A DNA stretch of 21,545 nt, from positions 1-21,545 of the forward strand of contig CAJLBR010000016.1 of assembly GCA_905204915.1 (NCBI GenBank). The letters run 5' to 3'. Positions 1-8,127 of this stretch are shown here, in pieces. The notes below the pieces were generated by a model. It was not told the DNA's origin, ran no database searches, and saw only the letters and a list, made by a program, of their open reading frames with translations. This DNA comes from an uncultured Clostridium sp. GTDB lineage: Bacteria; Bacillota; Clostridia; TANB77; CAG-465. The position numbers and the translations under genes are program-made. Positions within the stretch are counted from its first letter, which is position 1, and each line of letters begins with the position of its first letter.

Positions 1-12
1 AATAATTTTTAA

Positions 13-1392
13 CTATTTTAATAAAGACATAAATTCATTTTGAATTTTTTCCATGTCTTCTTCTGTTTTTCCTTCAAATCTTGCTGTTATATTAGGGCCA
101 GTATTAGATGCTCTTACTAATGCCCATCCATTATCGAATTCTGTTCTCATTCCGTCTATATCATTAACTTTGTAACCTTTTTCTCTACAGTATTCTTTAA
201 CTTTTTCTATAACTTTGAATTTTTCATCATCAGAAGATTTTATTTTTATTTCTGGTGTTGAATAATATTTATTTACACCTTCTAATAACTGACTTACTGT
301 TTTATCTGTTTTTGATAATATTTCTATTAATCTTAATCCAGCATAAATACCATCATCTATGTTTGGCCATCTATCTCTAAAGAATACGTGACCTGAAAGT
401 TCAGAACCAAAAGCAAAATCTCCTTCTCTCATTTTTGCTTTCATGTATGAATTTCCAGTTCTATAACATACTGGTATTCCGCCTAGTTTTATGATTTCAT
501 CTTGTAGAGATTTTGTACATTTTACATCAAATAAAGCATGTTTGTTTTCCACCTTATTCATTATGTCTCTCCAAATGATTATTGCATAGAAATCTATAAA
601 TACCATTTTTCCATTTTCATCTATAACGCCTACTCTATCACCGTCACCATCAAGTCCTATACCAACATCAGCATGATTTTCTATAACAGCTTGTTTAAGC
701 ATTGCATTATTTTCCTCAACACTTGGGTCTGGATGATGATTTGGGAATGTTGGATCTGAATCCATACATATTGGAATTACTTCTACTCCCATCATTTCAA
801 AAGCTTCTTTTGCAATAATTGAAGTTGTTCCATTTCCAGCATCTACAACAGCTTTTATTTTTCTATCACCAAGACAAATAGATTTTTTAATTAAATCTAA
901 ATATTCTTGTCTTATATCATATGTTTCTAAAGTACCTTTTCCAGATTCAAATTCACATTTTTCTGTAAATCTTCTAAAATCTTGAATCATTTCACCACAT
1001 GCATTACCAAAATCATTTAAAGACATTTTGAATCCATTATATTCTTTTGGATTGTGACTTGCAGTAATCATGATACCTGGCATCATATTTACGCCATCAT
1101 TTAATTTAATTTGTGCATAATAATACATTGGAGTTGTAACAAGTCCTAAAGATATTACATTTATTCCTGTTTCCAATATTCCAGTTATTAATGCTTCATT
1201 TAACGCTACTGAAGAAGACCTGTTATCATATCCAATAACACATTTTTTGTAGCCATTCTTTTTTATATCACTTCCAAAAGAAAGACCTATTGTATATGCA
1301 ACATTTTCATCTAAATCTTCACCATAAATTGCTCTAATATCATAACCTCTAAATATATTTGGGTTGATATCATGTTTTATTTCATATTTCAT
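13..1392 (-). CDS. Phosphomannomutase/phosphoglucomutase (alpha-D-phosphohexomutase)
   Basis: Interconverts hexose 6-phosphate and 1-phosphate (mannose and/or glucose), feeding nucleotide-sugar synthesis for surface polysaccharides. Visible family motifs, numbered from the chosen start, are the phosphoserine loop TASHNP (Ser112), the metal-binding DGDGDR (248-253), the sugar-binding GSELSGH (329-335, matching the GEMSGH of AlgC-type PMM/PGM), and the C-terminal phosphate loop RASNTGPNITARFEG. The 459-aa length and the Glu-x-Ser-Gly-His loop fit the bifunctional PMM/PGM group better than GlmM. The open frame can begin at a GTG (1399-1401), but that codon lies inside the Shine-Dalgarno AGGTGATG. 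The ATG at 1390-1392 sits 6 bases after AGGTG and is the better start. It is a single gene with its own promoter just upstream; its downstream context is outside the window. Substrate preference (mannose or glucose) cannot be read from the sequence. Confidence 0.93.
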   Translation of the reverse strand: MKYEIKHDINPNIFRGYDIRAIYGEDLDENVAYTIGLSFGSDIKKNGYKKCVIGYDNRSSSVALNEALITGILETGINVISLGLVTTPMYYYAQIKLNDGVNMMPGIMITASHNPKEYNGFKMSLNDFGNACGEMIQDFRRFTEKCEFESGKGTLETYDIRQEYLDLIKKSICLGDRKIKAVVDAGNGTTSIIAKEAFEMMGVEVIPICMDSDPTFPNHHPDPSVEENNAMLKQAVIENHADVGIGLDGDGDRVGVIDENGKMVFIDFYAIIIWRDIMNKVENKHALFDVKCTKSLQDEIIKLGGIPVCYRTGNSYMKAKMREGDFAFGSELSGHVFFRDRWPNIDDGIYAGLRLIEILSKTDKTVSQLLEGVNKYYSTPEIKIKSSDDEKFKVIEKVKEYCREKGYKVNDIDGMRTEFDNGWALVRASNTGPNITARFEGKTEEDMEKIQNEFMSLLK

Positions 1393-1409
1393 AAACATCA
1401 CCTACTAAG

Positions 1410-1438
1410 ATTATATAATACAAATTTCATAAAGTCAA
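1410..1438 (-). promoter_or_regulatory. Sigma-A promoter for the phosphohexomutase gene
   Basis: On the minus strand, TTGACT (1438-1433) and TATAAT (1415-1410) are separated by 17 bases. The -10 box is so close to the Shine-Dalgarno that the mRNA leader would be only about 10-14 nt. Confidence 0.8.
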
Positions 1439-1450
1439 ATTTTACTTAAA

Positions 1451-1486
1451 TTAAAAAAATTCAAGATGTTTTTATCCATCTTGAAT
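1451..1486 (-). terminator. Intrinsic terminator after the LCP gene
   Basis: A perfect 10-bp stem ATTCAAGATG/CATCTTGAAT (1477-1486 with 1459-1468, 8-nt loop) is followed on the minus strand by a T-rich run (1451-1458). It starts 9 bases after the stop codon of the LCP gene. Confidence 0.88.
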
Positions 1487-1495
1487 CTTATTAAA

Positions 1496-2962
1496 TTACT
1501 TTCCGCCTAAGACATTATTTATTTTAGTTTTAGCTTCAGAAACACTAGAATCATTTGGTATCATTACATATAATGCTTGACTACCAGCAGAATAAGTTGA
1601 TTTACTAGATCCACTACCTGTTAAGCTATTAGTTGATATTTTCCATGAAGGCATATCTTGTAATTGTTTTTTCACTAAAACACTTATATCATCTTGACTT
1701 ATATTAGTTTGGAAACTTCCAGACATTGAATTTAAAATACTTGTGTATTTTGTCATCAATGTTTTACTATTTAAAACTTTATTTATTATAGCTTCTATTA
1801 CTTTTTGTTGATTTTTGATTCTTTGATTATCACCATCTTTAAAAGCATGTCTTTCTCTACTAAAGGCTAATGCTTGTTTTCCATTCATATGGTTTATTCC
1901 TTTAACAAAACTATATCCTTCAGTAGTATCAGCTGTAAAAGAATAATCAGAATTTACATCTATTCCACCAAGTGTATCAACAAGTTTTATAACCGTTGTA
2001 AAGTTAACTCTAACATAATAATTTATATCAGTATCCAATAAATCTTCAACAGTATTTACAGTTTCAGCTATACCATATATACCAGAATGTGTTAATTTAT
2101 CTTTAGCATTTTTGCTATGTAGTGTTACATAATAATCTCTTGGAATTGATGTAAGTAAAACTTCATGTGTTTCAGTATTTACCGTAACAACTGTGTTTGA
2201 ATCACTTCTTGAAACATTACTTATATTTCCTGATGTATCAATACCACTTATGTAAATACTAAATTTTCCTTTTGACATAACTTTATTACTATCTTTATCC
2301 ATTACGCTATCATCTGAGTTTTTAGTAATTTTATGTGTAACTGTATAAATTATTTTTGTTTTGCTTTCAAAATCTTTATTATCATCTTTTATCATTTCGT
2401 ATTGTGAAGAACTCACAAGTGCAAAATAACTTTTTCCTGATAAAATATCTTCTGCAAGTTTTGAAAGACTTTCGTCATTTTTATATGTTACATTTGCCTT
2501 AGAACTTATATCTGATTTTACATCAGAATAATCCTCATCTGCAGAAAACACATGCATATTTTTTCCATCGGCTTCTTCTATTTTAGTAAACTTTCCATCA
2601 TTAAGAGTTATAACATAATAGTCTTCAGTTTCTTCAACATCATCAGACATTGCGCCAATGAAACTCATTGTTGCACTAACATAATTATATATAAAGCCAT
2701 ATAATGCAACAATTATAACAGCTAAAACAGTACATATTATATTTGGTGCATAACTTCTATTTCTTTTAATAATTCCAAAAGAAATAAGACCTGTAATTAT
2801 AACATCTGCTACAATAATTCCAACGACATAAAGTGTTGGTAACATATTAATTGATAGTATATAAACTAAAAATAGTAAACTAATTATAGCATAAATTGCA
2901 AACGTAACTACGAAAAATTTATTTCTTTTCTTTTCTCTTCCGCTTCCAGCTCTTTCACTCAT
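1496..2962 (-). CDS. LCP (LytR-CpsA-Psr) family cell-wall polymer ligase
   Basis: Membrane enzyme of the family that transfers lipid-linked anionic polymers such as teichoic acids or capsule to peptidoglycan. The N-terminus has three hydrophobic segments (about residues 16-38, 43-65, 73-95). A roughly 150-residue extracellular linker follows, then the LCP domain. The domain shows the pyrophosphate-binding arginine segments SIPRDYYV and FSRERHAF, followed by DNQRIKNQQKVI, plus the DKLTHSGIYG and VDTLGGIDV blocks. The longest frame starts at 2980, but that ATG has no Shine-Dalgarno and overlaps the GGGGGAT that fits the ATG at 2960-2962, so 488 aa is preferred. The gene is monocistronic between two terminators. 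The polymer cannot be told from this sequence. Three N-terminal helices rather than one are typical of a subset of Clostridia LCP proteins. Confidence 0.92.
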   Translation of the reverse strand: MSERAGSGREKKRNKFFVVTFAIYAIISLLFLVYILSINMLPTLYVVGIIVADVIITGLISFGIIKRNRSYAPNIICTVLAVIIVALYGFIYNYVSATMSFIGAMSDDVEETEDYYVITLNDGKFTKIEEADGKNMHVFSADEDYSDVKSDISSKANVTYKNDESLSKLAEDILSGKSYFALVSSSQYEMIKDDNKDFESKTKIIYTVTHKITKNSDDSVMDKDSNKVMSKGKFSIYISGIDTSGNISNVSRSDSNTVVTVNTETHEVLLTSIPRDYYVTLHSKNAKDKLTHSGIYGIAETVNTVEDLLDTDINYYVRVNFTTVIKLVDTLGGIDVNSDYSFTADTTEGYSFVKGINHMNGKQALAFSRERHAFKDGDNQRIKNQQKVIEAIINKVLNSKTLMTKYTSILNSMSGSFQTNISQDDISVLVKKQLQDMPSWKISTNSLTGSGSSKSTYSAGSQALYVMIPNDSSVSEAKTKINNVLGGK

Positions 2963-3028
2963 AATTCTTATATCCCCCATTTTTTATTTTATATTTTCTT
3001 CATCTTTATTTACATATATATCAAACAA

Positions 3029-3056
3029 ATTGTATCATGTAATACTAGGTTGTCTT
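3029..3056 (-). promoter_or_regulatory. Possible promoter for the LCP gene
   Basis: On the minus strand, AAGACA (3056-3051), 16 bases, then TACAAT (3034-3029), preceded by TG in extended -10 position. The -35 box matches only in its GACA half. Confidence 0.45.
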
Positions 3057-3100
3057 ATTTTAAAAGCTTCTTCTCTAAAAGTAGATTTTCATATAAAGCC

Positions 3101-3132
3101 AAAAATAAAAAGTAGACTTCGATAAAGCCTAC
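3101..3132 (-). terminator. Intrinsic terminator after thrS
   Basis: The minus-strand stem GTAGGCTTT/GAAGTCTAC (3132-3124 with 3120-3112, including G-U pairs, 3-nt loop) is followed by TTTTTATTTTT. It lies about 33 bases after the thrS stop. Confidence 0.88.
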
Positions 3133-3164
3133 CTCTTAGCATTATATCTAATATTATTTAATTA

Positions 3165-4928
3165 TTATTTTTTATTCACTATTTCCATTTCTTTAGAAAT
3201 AATACTTTCAAATTCTTCTAGGCTAATTCCATCATATTTCTTGCCATCTCTAGCTCTAACAGAAATTGTATTATTTTGAACTTCATTTTTTCCAATTACA
3301 ATCATGTATGGAACCTTTTGAAGTTGTGCCTCACGAATCTTATAGCCAATTTTGTCATCTGAAAAATCAGTTTCTACTCTATAATCTAGTTCTTTTAATT
3401 GGTCTTTTATTTTACTTGCATATTCAACTTCATTTTCACTTAATGAAAGTATTCTTATTTGTACTGGTGCAAGCCAGAATGGGAATGCTCCAGCGTAGTG
3501 TTCTGTAATAATTCCTATAAATCTTTCAAATGATCCAAAAATTGCTCTGTGAATCATTATTGGTGTTTTCTTCTCACCGTTTTTATCAATATAAGTAATA
3601 TTAAATCTACTTGGTAATTGGAAATCAAGTTGAACTGTTCCCATTTGCCACTCACGTCCAAGGCAATCTTTCATTTTTATATCTATCTTTGGACCATAAA
3701 AAGCTCCATCGCCTTCGTTTATTAAGTAATTATTTTCACCACAAATTTCATCTAATACTTCTTTTAGATCAGCTTCAGCTTTATTCCAAACATTAATATC
3801 GCCCATGTAATCGTCTGGTCTTGTTGAAAGTGTTAATTTAAATTCTAATCCAAACACTCCATACATTTCTTTAGCAATTTCTATAATTTCTTTAATTTCA
3901 GAACCTATTTGTTCTTCTGTTACATAGTTATGAGAATCATCTTGTCTAAACATTCTAACTCTAAATAGTCCATTTAGCTGTCCTGATTTTTCATTTCTAT
4001 GAATTACATCTATATCACTAAATCTTAATGGTAGTTCTTTATAACTTCTAAGTTTTGAACTAAATACTTTAATTGAATTTGGACAATTCATTGGTTTTAA
4101 AGCTTGCTCATTTCCATCTGCATCAGTAAGAACGAACATATCCTCTTTATAATGATCCCAATGTCCTGATGTTTTCCACAATGAACTACTATTAAGTTGA
4201 GGTCCTGAAAATTCTTGATATCCTCTTTCTTCATGAATTTTTCTCCAGAAAGAAATTAAAGTATTAAGCATTTTCATTCCCTTTGGTAACCAATATGGCA
4301 TACCAGGTGCTGTTTCATCAAGGAAAAATAGTTCAAGTTCTTTTCCAAGTTTTCTATGGTCTCTTTTTTTGGCCTCTTCCATCATTTCAAGATAGTTTTG
4401 TAATTCTTCCTTAGTCTCAAAAGCTGTACCATAAATTCTATGAAGCATTTTGTTATTCTCGTTTCCTCTCCAATACGCTCCAGTTATATTTAATAATTTA
4501 AATGCTTTAACACCTTTAGTATATAATAAGTGTGGTCCAACACATAAATCAACATATTCACCTTGTTTAAAGAAAGAAAGTTCAGTCTCTTCTGGTAAAT
4601 CTTCTATTAATTCTACTTTATAAGGTTCATTTCTTGACTTCATAAGTTCAATTGCTTCTTCTCTTGGCAATTTAAATGATTCTATTTTTAAGTTTTCTTT
4701 TATTATTTTTTTCATTTCAGCTTCTATTTTTTCAAGATCAGCTTCTTTTACGTCTATATCATCGAAGTCATAGTAAAATCCGTTTTCTATCGCAGGCCCA
4801 ATAGCAAGTTTAGCATTAGGATATAATCTCTTTACTGCTTGTGCCATTATGTGTGAGGTTGTATGTCTTATTACCTCTAATTTTGGTTCTGCTTCAAACA
4901 CATTTGAATCTCTGTCTACATATTTCAT
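3165..4928 (-). CDS. thrS: Threonyl-tRNA synthetase without an N-terminal TGS domain
   Basis: Class II synthetase that charges tRNA-Thr in the cytoplasm. The protein begins almost directly at the editing domain: HTTSH (His22, His26) and the CVGPH motif match the HxxxH and CxxxH metal/editing site. The catalytic core shows MNCP (Zn ligand Cys), VIHRNEKSGQLNGLFRVR (motif 2), RQDDSH (Zn His), and IHRAIFGSFERF (Zn His plus motif 3). The C-terminal HGTP anticodon-binding domain follows LAPVQIRIL. The length is 587 aa, against roughly 640 for the common form. The missing part is the approximately 60-residue TGS domain. The start is firm, with AAGGAGGAG 6 bases before the ATG and the regulatory leader immediately upstream, so no longer N-terminus exists. 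Expression should respond to uncharged tRNA-Thr through the T-box. Confidence 0.97.
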   Translation of the reverse strand: MKYVDRDSNVFEAEPKLEVIRHTTSHIMAQAVKRLYPNAKLAIGPAIENGFYYDFDDIDVKEADLEKIEAEMKKIIKENLKIESFKLPREEAIELMKSRNEPYKVELIEDLPEETELSFFKQGEYVDLCVGPHLLYTKGVKAFKLLNITGAYWRGNENNKMLHRIYGTAFETKEELQNYLEMMEEAKKRDHRKLGKELELFFLDETAPGMPYWLPKGMKMLNTLISFWRKIHEERGYQEFSGPQLNSSSLWKTSGHWDHYKEDMFVLTDADGNEQALKPMNCPNSIKVFSSKLRSYKELPLRFSDIDVIHRNEKSGQLNGLFRVRMFRQDDSHNYVTEEQIGSEIKEIIEIAKEMYGVFGLEFKLTLSTRPDDYMGDINVWNKAEADLKEVLDEICGENNYLINEGDGAFYGPKIDIKMKDCLGREWQMGTVQLDFQLPSRFNITYIDKNGEKKTPIMIHRAIFGSFERFIGIITEHYAGAFPFWLAPVQIRILSLSENEVEYASKIKDQLKELDYRVETDFSDDKIGYKIREAQLQKVPYMIVIGKNEVQNNTISVRARDGKKYDGISLEEFESIISKEMEIVNKK

Positions 4929-4963
4929 AATTACTCCTCCTTCTTATCTTCTCTTATCTATAG

Positions 4964-5201
4964 AAAAAAATGTACCTCTATAGCAAAGAGAACAACTCTT
5001 AAACTATAGGGGTACAAATATATATCTATTGCACGGTTCCACCCTAAATTTTACTTAATTAATGATTGTACGAAATCAACGATAGCTTTCACTATAGACT
5101 CCGGGGTAGTCTTCAAAATAATCTTACTAAAATTGGCTTACAGCCCAATTGACCAATTCTCTCTTGTAGCAGTTTTTATTTCTACTCGTCCCTTCAACGT
5201 C
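4964..5201 (-). promoter_or_regulatory. T-box riboswitch (tRNA-Thr) controlling thrS
   Basis: The leader RNA binds uncharged tRNA-Thr and antiterminates. Seen on the minus strand: a Stem I region with an AGAGA bulge and a GGGCTGTAAGCC apical element (around 5150-5120); the T-box core AGGGTGGAACCGTGC (5045-5031); and a terminator hairpin GTACCCCTATAG/CTATAGAGGTAC (5015-5004 with 4983-4972, one C-A mismatch) followed by seven Ts (4970-4964). The specifier is not certain, but two consecutive Thr codons, ACT ACC (5110-5105), lie at the expected 3' side of Stem I. The base after TGG in the T-box is A, which by the known covariation predicts a U discriminator on tRNA-Thr. Confidence 0.93.
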
Positions 5202-5207
5202 ACAAAT

Positions 5208-5236
5208 ATTATATTATAATTTTTTATAAAAATCAA
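5208..5236 (-). promoter_or_regulatory. Promoter of the thrS T-box leader
   Basis: On the minus strand, TTGATT (5236-5231), 17 bases, then TATAAT (5213-5208). It begins 1-2 bases after the stop codon of the upstream gene, so there is no room for a terminator between them. Confidence 0.8.
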
Positions 5237-5237
5237 G

Positions 5238-6107
5238 TTATTTAACAACAGAAAATAAAACTTCTATAAATTTTCCATTTTTATATTCTAATATATCATA
5301 TTTTGTTTCAAATTCTTTTGTTTCTACTAAAACTAATTCTTTTACAGAATCAGAATTTAAATCTGATATAAATTCTAATGAATATACAGGCCAATCTGAA
5401 GCCTTATTTAAATTTCTTATATAGTTATATTTTATTATTGATGCTTTTCCTTGATTGTCTACGAAAACAGCAGTGGTATAAGCACCAAATGATTTTCCAA
5501 CTTCACTATTTGCTATTATTACTTTTCCATAAATATTATCTGATAATGTAACTTCATACACTTCTCTTACTTTAACTGTAGTATTTAATAATCTATATAT
5601 TCCTAAAGCTTTCTTTACACTTTTTACATCTTCTGCAGTTGGTTCTGTACTTATTGTTTTTGGAACAACAGCTATAGCATTTTTCTTCACCGCAAAGTAT
5701 TCATCTACTAAATTTGCTCTTGTTGTTTTTGTGTATATTGCAGAAGTTCCCGCTTGTTGTGTAACTTCATTTAATTCATATGTTCCAAGTTTTCCAGTTT
5801 TTGAAAAAAGATCTACTTCAGTTCCATTTTTATTAGTACTTTTTAAGTAATATCTTTCTGCTGATACCCATGTATTATTATAAGTTGCACCAACTATTAA
5901 ATTATTTATTATTATTGGTGTAGAATCTTGAGCTTCATTATCAGATACAACTTTTGCATCCTTATTAATATTTTCTTTTACAATATTATTATGAGTAAGT
6001 ACATAAATCAAAGCTGATACACAAACTACAAAAACTATTATAAATAAAACTAATAGTACCTTAGTACCTCTTTTTCTTTTTAATTTTTTCTTTGAATACT
6101 TTTCCAA
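5238..6107 (-). CDS. Membrane-anchored extracellular protein of unknown function
   Basis: I do not recognise this family. The 289-aa protein has a very basic N-terminus (YSKKKLKRKRGTK) and one transmembrane segment (about residues 17-38), so the rest should lie outside the cell. Near the C-terminus, FISDLNSDSVKELVLVE resembles the calcium-loop strand of FG-GAP/VCBS-type repeats (DxNxDxxxELV), which are common in exported Firmicutes proteins. No catalytic motif is visible. The start is a TTG lying directly after the TAG of queH; an AAGGTGG inside the end of queH serves as Shine-Dalgarno, so translation is probably coupled. It is the last gene of the ruvB-queH transcript. No terminator is visible before the thrS promoter. 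Confidence 0.8.
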   Translation of the reverse strand: MEKYSKKKLKRKRGTKVLLVLFIIVFVVCVSALIYVLTHNNIVKENINKDAKVVSDNEAQDSTPIIINNLIVGATYNNTWVSAERYYLKSTNKNGTEVDLFSKTGKLGTYELNEVTQQAGTSAIYTKTTRANLVDEYFAVKKNAIAVVPKTISTEPTAEDVKSVKKALGIYRLLNTTVKVREVYEVTLSDNIYGKVIIANSEVGKSFGAYTTAVFVDNQGKASIIKYNYIRNLNKASDWPVYSLEFISDLNSDSVKELVLVETKEFETKYDILEYKNGKFIEVLFSVVK

Positions 6108-6689
6108 CTAATAAACCCACCTTCCAGAATCAAATGAAAATACACATCCACAATATTTTTGCATATATATTCCCTTTTCTCTTGCCATTTTTTGACCTTC
6201 TCTAAAATGTTCTCTATAATCTAAATATAAAAACTTAACGCCATATTCCTTTTCAAGTCTTGCTCCAACTTTTTTAATAAGTTCATGATTTTGATAAGGA
6301 CTAATTGTAAGTGTTGTAGTTACAATATCAAATCCATTTTCCTTAGCATATTCAAAGGCTTTTTTTAGTCTTAAATAATAACAATATTCACAACGAACAC
6401 TAAATTCTTTATTATTTATAACTTTATTTACAACATCTTCAACATAACCATTTAAGATATACTCATCTATAATATCATACTTTGTATTTTCCATTTCACA
6501 TAGATTAACAAAAGCTTCTTTTCTTCTTTCATATTCAACCTTTGGATGAATATTTGGATTATAAAATAAAGCTGTAAAATCTACCTTTTCTCTTGTTCCA
6601 TCTTCTAATAATAGTCCATTTTCTTTTAAATCATAATTTATATAAGTAAAACATGGACCACAACATGCATGTACTAATAATTTTTTCAT
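6108..6689 (-). CDS. queH: Epoxyqueuosine reductase QueH
   Basis: Catalyses the last step of queuosine synthesis in tRNA, reducing epoxyqueuosine to queuosine. It is a non-cobalamin enzyme unrelated to QueG. Diagnostic features of the former DUF208 family are HACCGPC (Cys9, Cys10, Cys13), YNPNIHP (43-49), RCEYCYYLRL (Cys100, Cys103), TLTISPYQNHELI (127-138), and YCGC (Cys180, Cys182). The cysteine set that holds the iron-sulfur cluster and extra iron therefore appears intact. The 193-aa length is normal. AAGGA precedes the ATG, and the gene starts 12 bases after ruvB stops, so it is co-transcribed with ruvB. No other queuosine gene is in the window. Confidence 0.96.
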   Translation of the reverse strand: MKKLLVHACCGPCFTYINYDLKENGLLLEDGTREKVDFTALFYNPNIHPKVEYERRKEAFVNLCEMENTKYDIIDEYILNGYVEDVVNKVINNKEFSVRCEYCYYLRLKKAFEYAKENGFDIVTTTLTISPYQNHELIKKVGARLEKEYGVKFLYLDYREHFREGQKMAREKGIYMQKYCGCVFSFDSGRWVY

Positions 6690-6701
6690 ATTAAATCCTT
6701 C

Positions 6702-7703
6702 TTACTTTTTTATATCTATTCCTAAATGTTGATATGCAAGTTTTGTAACCATTCTACCTCTAGGAGTTCTAGTTAAAAACCCAATTTGCATAAGATATGG
6801 TTCATACACATCTTCTATTGTATCTTTATCTTCTCCAATTGTTGCTGCTAAAGTTTCTAATCCAACCGGTCCCCCGTTAAAATTATATATTACAGTTTCA
6901 AGCATTTGTCTATCTATTCCATCTAGACCTAATTCATCTATTTCTAACCTATCCAATGCTCTTTTAGAAATATCATAATTAATGTTTTTTTGGTTCTCAT
7001 ACTCTGCAAAATCTCTTACTCTCTTTAGAAGTCTATTTGCAATTCTTGGAGTTCCTCTTGATCTTGATCCTATTTCAAGGGCTGCTTCCTCATCAATTTC
7101 ATATCCTAAAATATTAGCGCTTCTTTCTATAATTTTACTTAAGTTTTTTTCGCTATAAAGTTCAAGTTTTTGAATTATACCAAATCTATCTCTTAAAGGT
7201 GCAGATAAAGATCCAACCTTTGTTGTTGCTCCTACCAAAGTAAATTTTGGTAAATCTATCCTTATTGATTTTGCTGTTGGTCCTTTTCCAATTACTATAT
7301 CTAAGCTAAAATCTTCTAATGCTGGATACAATATCTCCTCAACTGATTTGTTAATTCTATGTATTTCATCTATAAATAAAATATCATTTTCTTCTAAATT
7401 GGTTAAAATTGCAGCTAAATCTCCTGCTTTTTCAATTGCTGGACCAGATGTTATTTTTATATTGCTATTCATTTCATTTGCTATAATGCTTGCAAGTGTA
7501 GTCTTTCCTAATCCTGGTGGTCCATATAGCAAAACATGGTCTAATGGTTCTCTTCTTTTTAAGGCAGAAGATATATATATTTTCATGTTTTCTTTTACTT
7601 TATCTTGTCCTATATACTCCCCAAACTTTTTTGGTCTTAAACTTACTTCTTGAATATCATAAGAAGTATCATCAAAATCTGGAGAGACTAATCTATTTTC
7701 CAT
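6702..7703 (-). CDS. ruvB: Holliday junction branch-migration ATPase RuvB
   Basis: Hexameric AAA+ motor that, with RuvA, drives branch migration of Holliday junctions. The Walker A motif GPPGLGKTT is at 61-69 and Walker B, IDEIH, at 111-115. The GATTKVGSLSAPLRDRFG segment carries the sensor 1 Thr and the arginine finger (about 158-175). RSRGTPRIANRLL (sensor 2 region) is followed by the C-terminal winged helix ending in LTRTPRGRMVT. The 333-aa length matches the family. AGGAG lies 7 bases before the ATG. It has its own strong promoter although it follows the DUF4186 gene by 54 bases. RuvA and RuvC are not adjacent, unlike the common ruvA-ruvB pair. Confidence 0.98.
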   Translation of the reverse strand: MENRLVSPDFDDTSYDIQEVSLRPKKFGEYIGQDKVKENMKIYISSALKRREPLDHVLLYGPPGLGKTTLASIIANEMNSNIKITSGPAIEKAGDLAAILTNLEENDILFIDEIHRINKSVEEILYPALEDFSLDIVIGKGPTAKSIRIDLPKFTLVGATTKVGSLSAPLRDRFGIIQKLELYSEKNLSKIIERSANILGYEIDEEAALEIGSRSRGTPRIANRLLKRVRDFAEYENQKNINYDISKRALDRLEIDELGLDGIDRQMLETVIYNFNGGPVGLETLAATIGEDKDTIEDVYEPYLMQIGFLTRTPRGRMVTKLAYQHLGIDIKK

Positions 7704-7726
7704 ACTACTTCTCCTATGTCTATAAG

Positions 7727-7755
7727 ATTATATCAAACATACTTTCTTTAGTCAA
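7727..7755 (-). promoter_or_regulatory. Promoter for ruvB-queH
   Basis: On the minus strand, TTGACT (7755-7750), 17 bases, then TATAAT (7732-7727), preceded by TGA (extended -10). The -35 box is directly after the DUF4186 stop codon. The predicted leader is about 17 nt. Confidence 0.85.
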
Positions 7756-7757
7756 TG

Positions 7758-8126
7758 TTAATTTTGTTCATTTACAAAGTTTACTATCCACTTCATAATG
7801 ACACTTACTAAGTAATTTTTTTCATCTTCACTTAGCTCTTTTTGCTTTTTTATACCATGCCATTTTTCAATGCACCCTCTACAACACGTAGCTGTTGCAT
7901 GCTGCGCTATAAAAACAGGATGTCCTCTCATCGGTGTTTGTTTACCATCATTTAAAATTAATGCCGGTGCTATTCTTTTATTTATAAAATCATGTGCATG
8001 TTCTTCAATTACTTCAATACCTTTTTTATCTATATATTCTAAGTCTTTTTTACTCAATTTAAAACTTGATCTAAATTTAGATTTTGATAATCTTTCTAAG
8101 ACATACTCTATTCTTTTTTCTTCCAT
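7758..8126 (-). CDS. DUF4186 family protein
   Basis: Small 122-aa cytoplasmic protein recognised as DUF4186 by its hallmark block GHPVFIAQHATATCCRGC (68-85), followed by EKWHGI. The conserved His69, His76, Cys81, Cys82, Cys85 and His90 suggest a metal site, but the biochemical function is not known to me. The start codon follows the stop of the acetyltransferase gene by a single base (TAAAATG), with AAGGA 9 bases upstream. The two genes therefore form a translationally coupled pair. No signal peptide or membrane segment is present. Confidence 0.85.
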   Translation of the reverse strand: MEEKRIEYVLERLSKSKFRSSFKLSKKDLEYIDKKGIEVIEEHAHDFINKRIAPALILNDGKQTPMRGHPVFIAQHATATCCRGCIEKWHGIKKQKELSEDEKNYLVSVIMKWIVNFVNEQN

Positions 8127-8127
8127 T

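Noticed and set aside
1393..1401. GTG/ATG starts upstream of 1392 for the phosphohexomutase
   Set aside because: They lie in or touching the AGGTGATG Shine-Dalgarno; the ATG at 1390-1392 has proper spacing.
2963..2980. Longer N-terminus of the LCP protein
   Set aside because: The ATG at 2978-2980 has no Shine-Dalgarno and overlaps the GGGGG that serves the next ATG.
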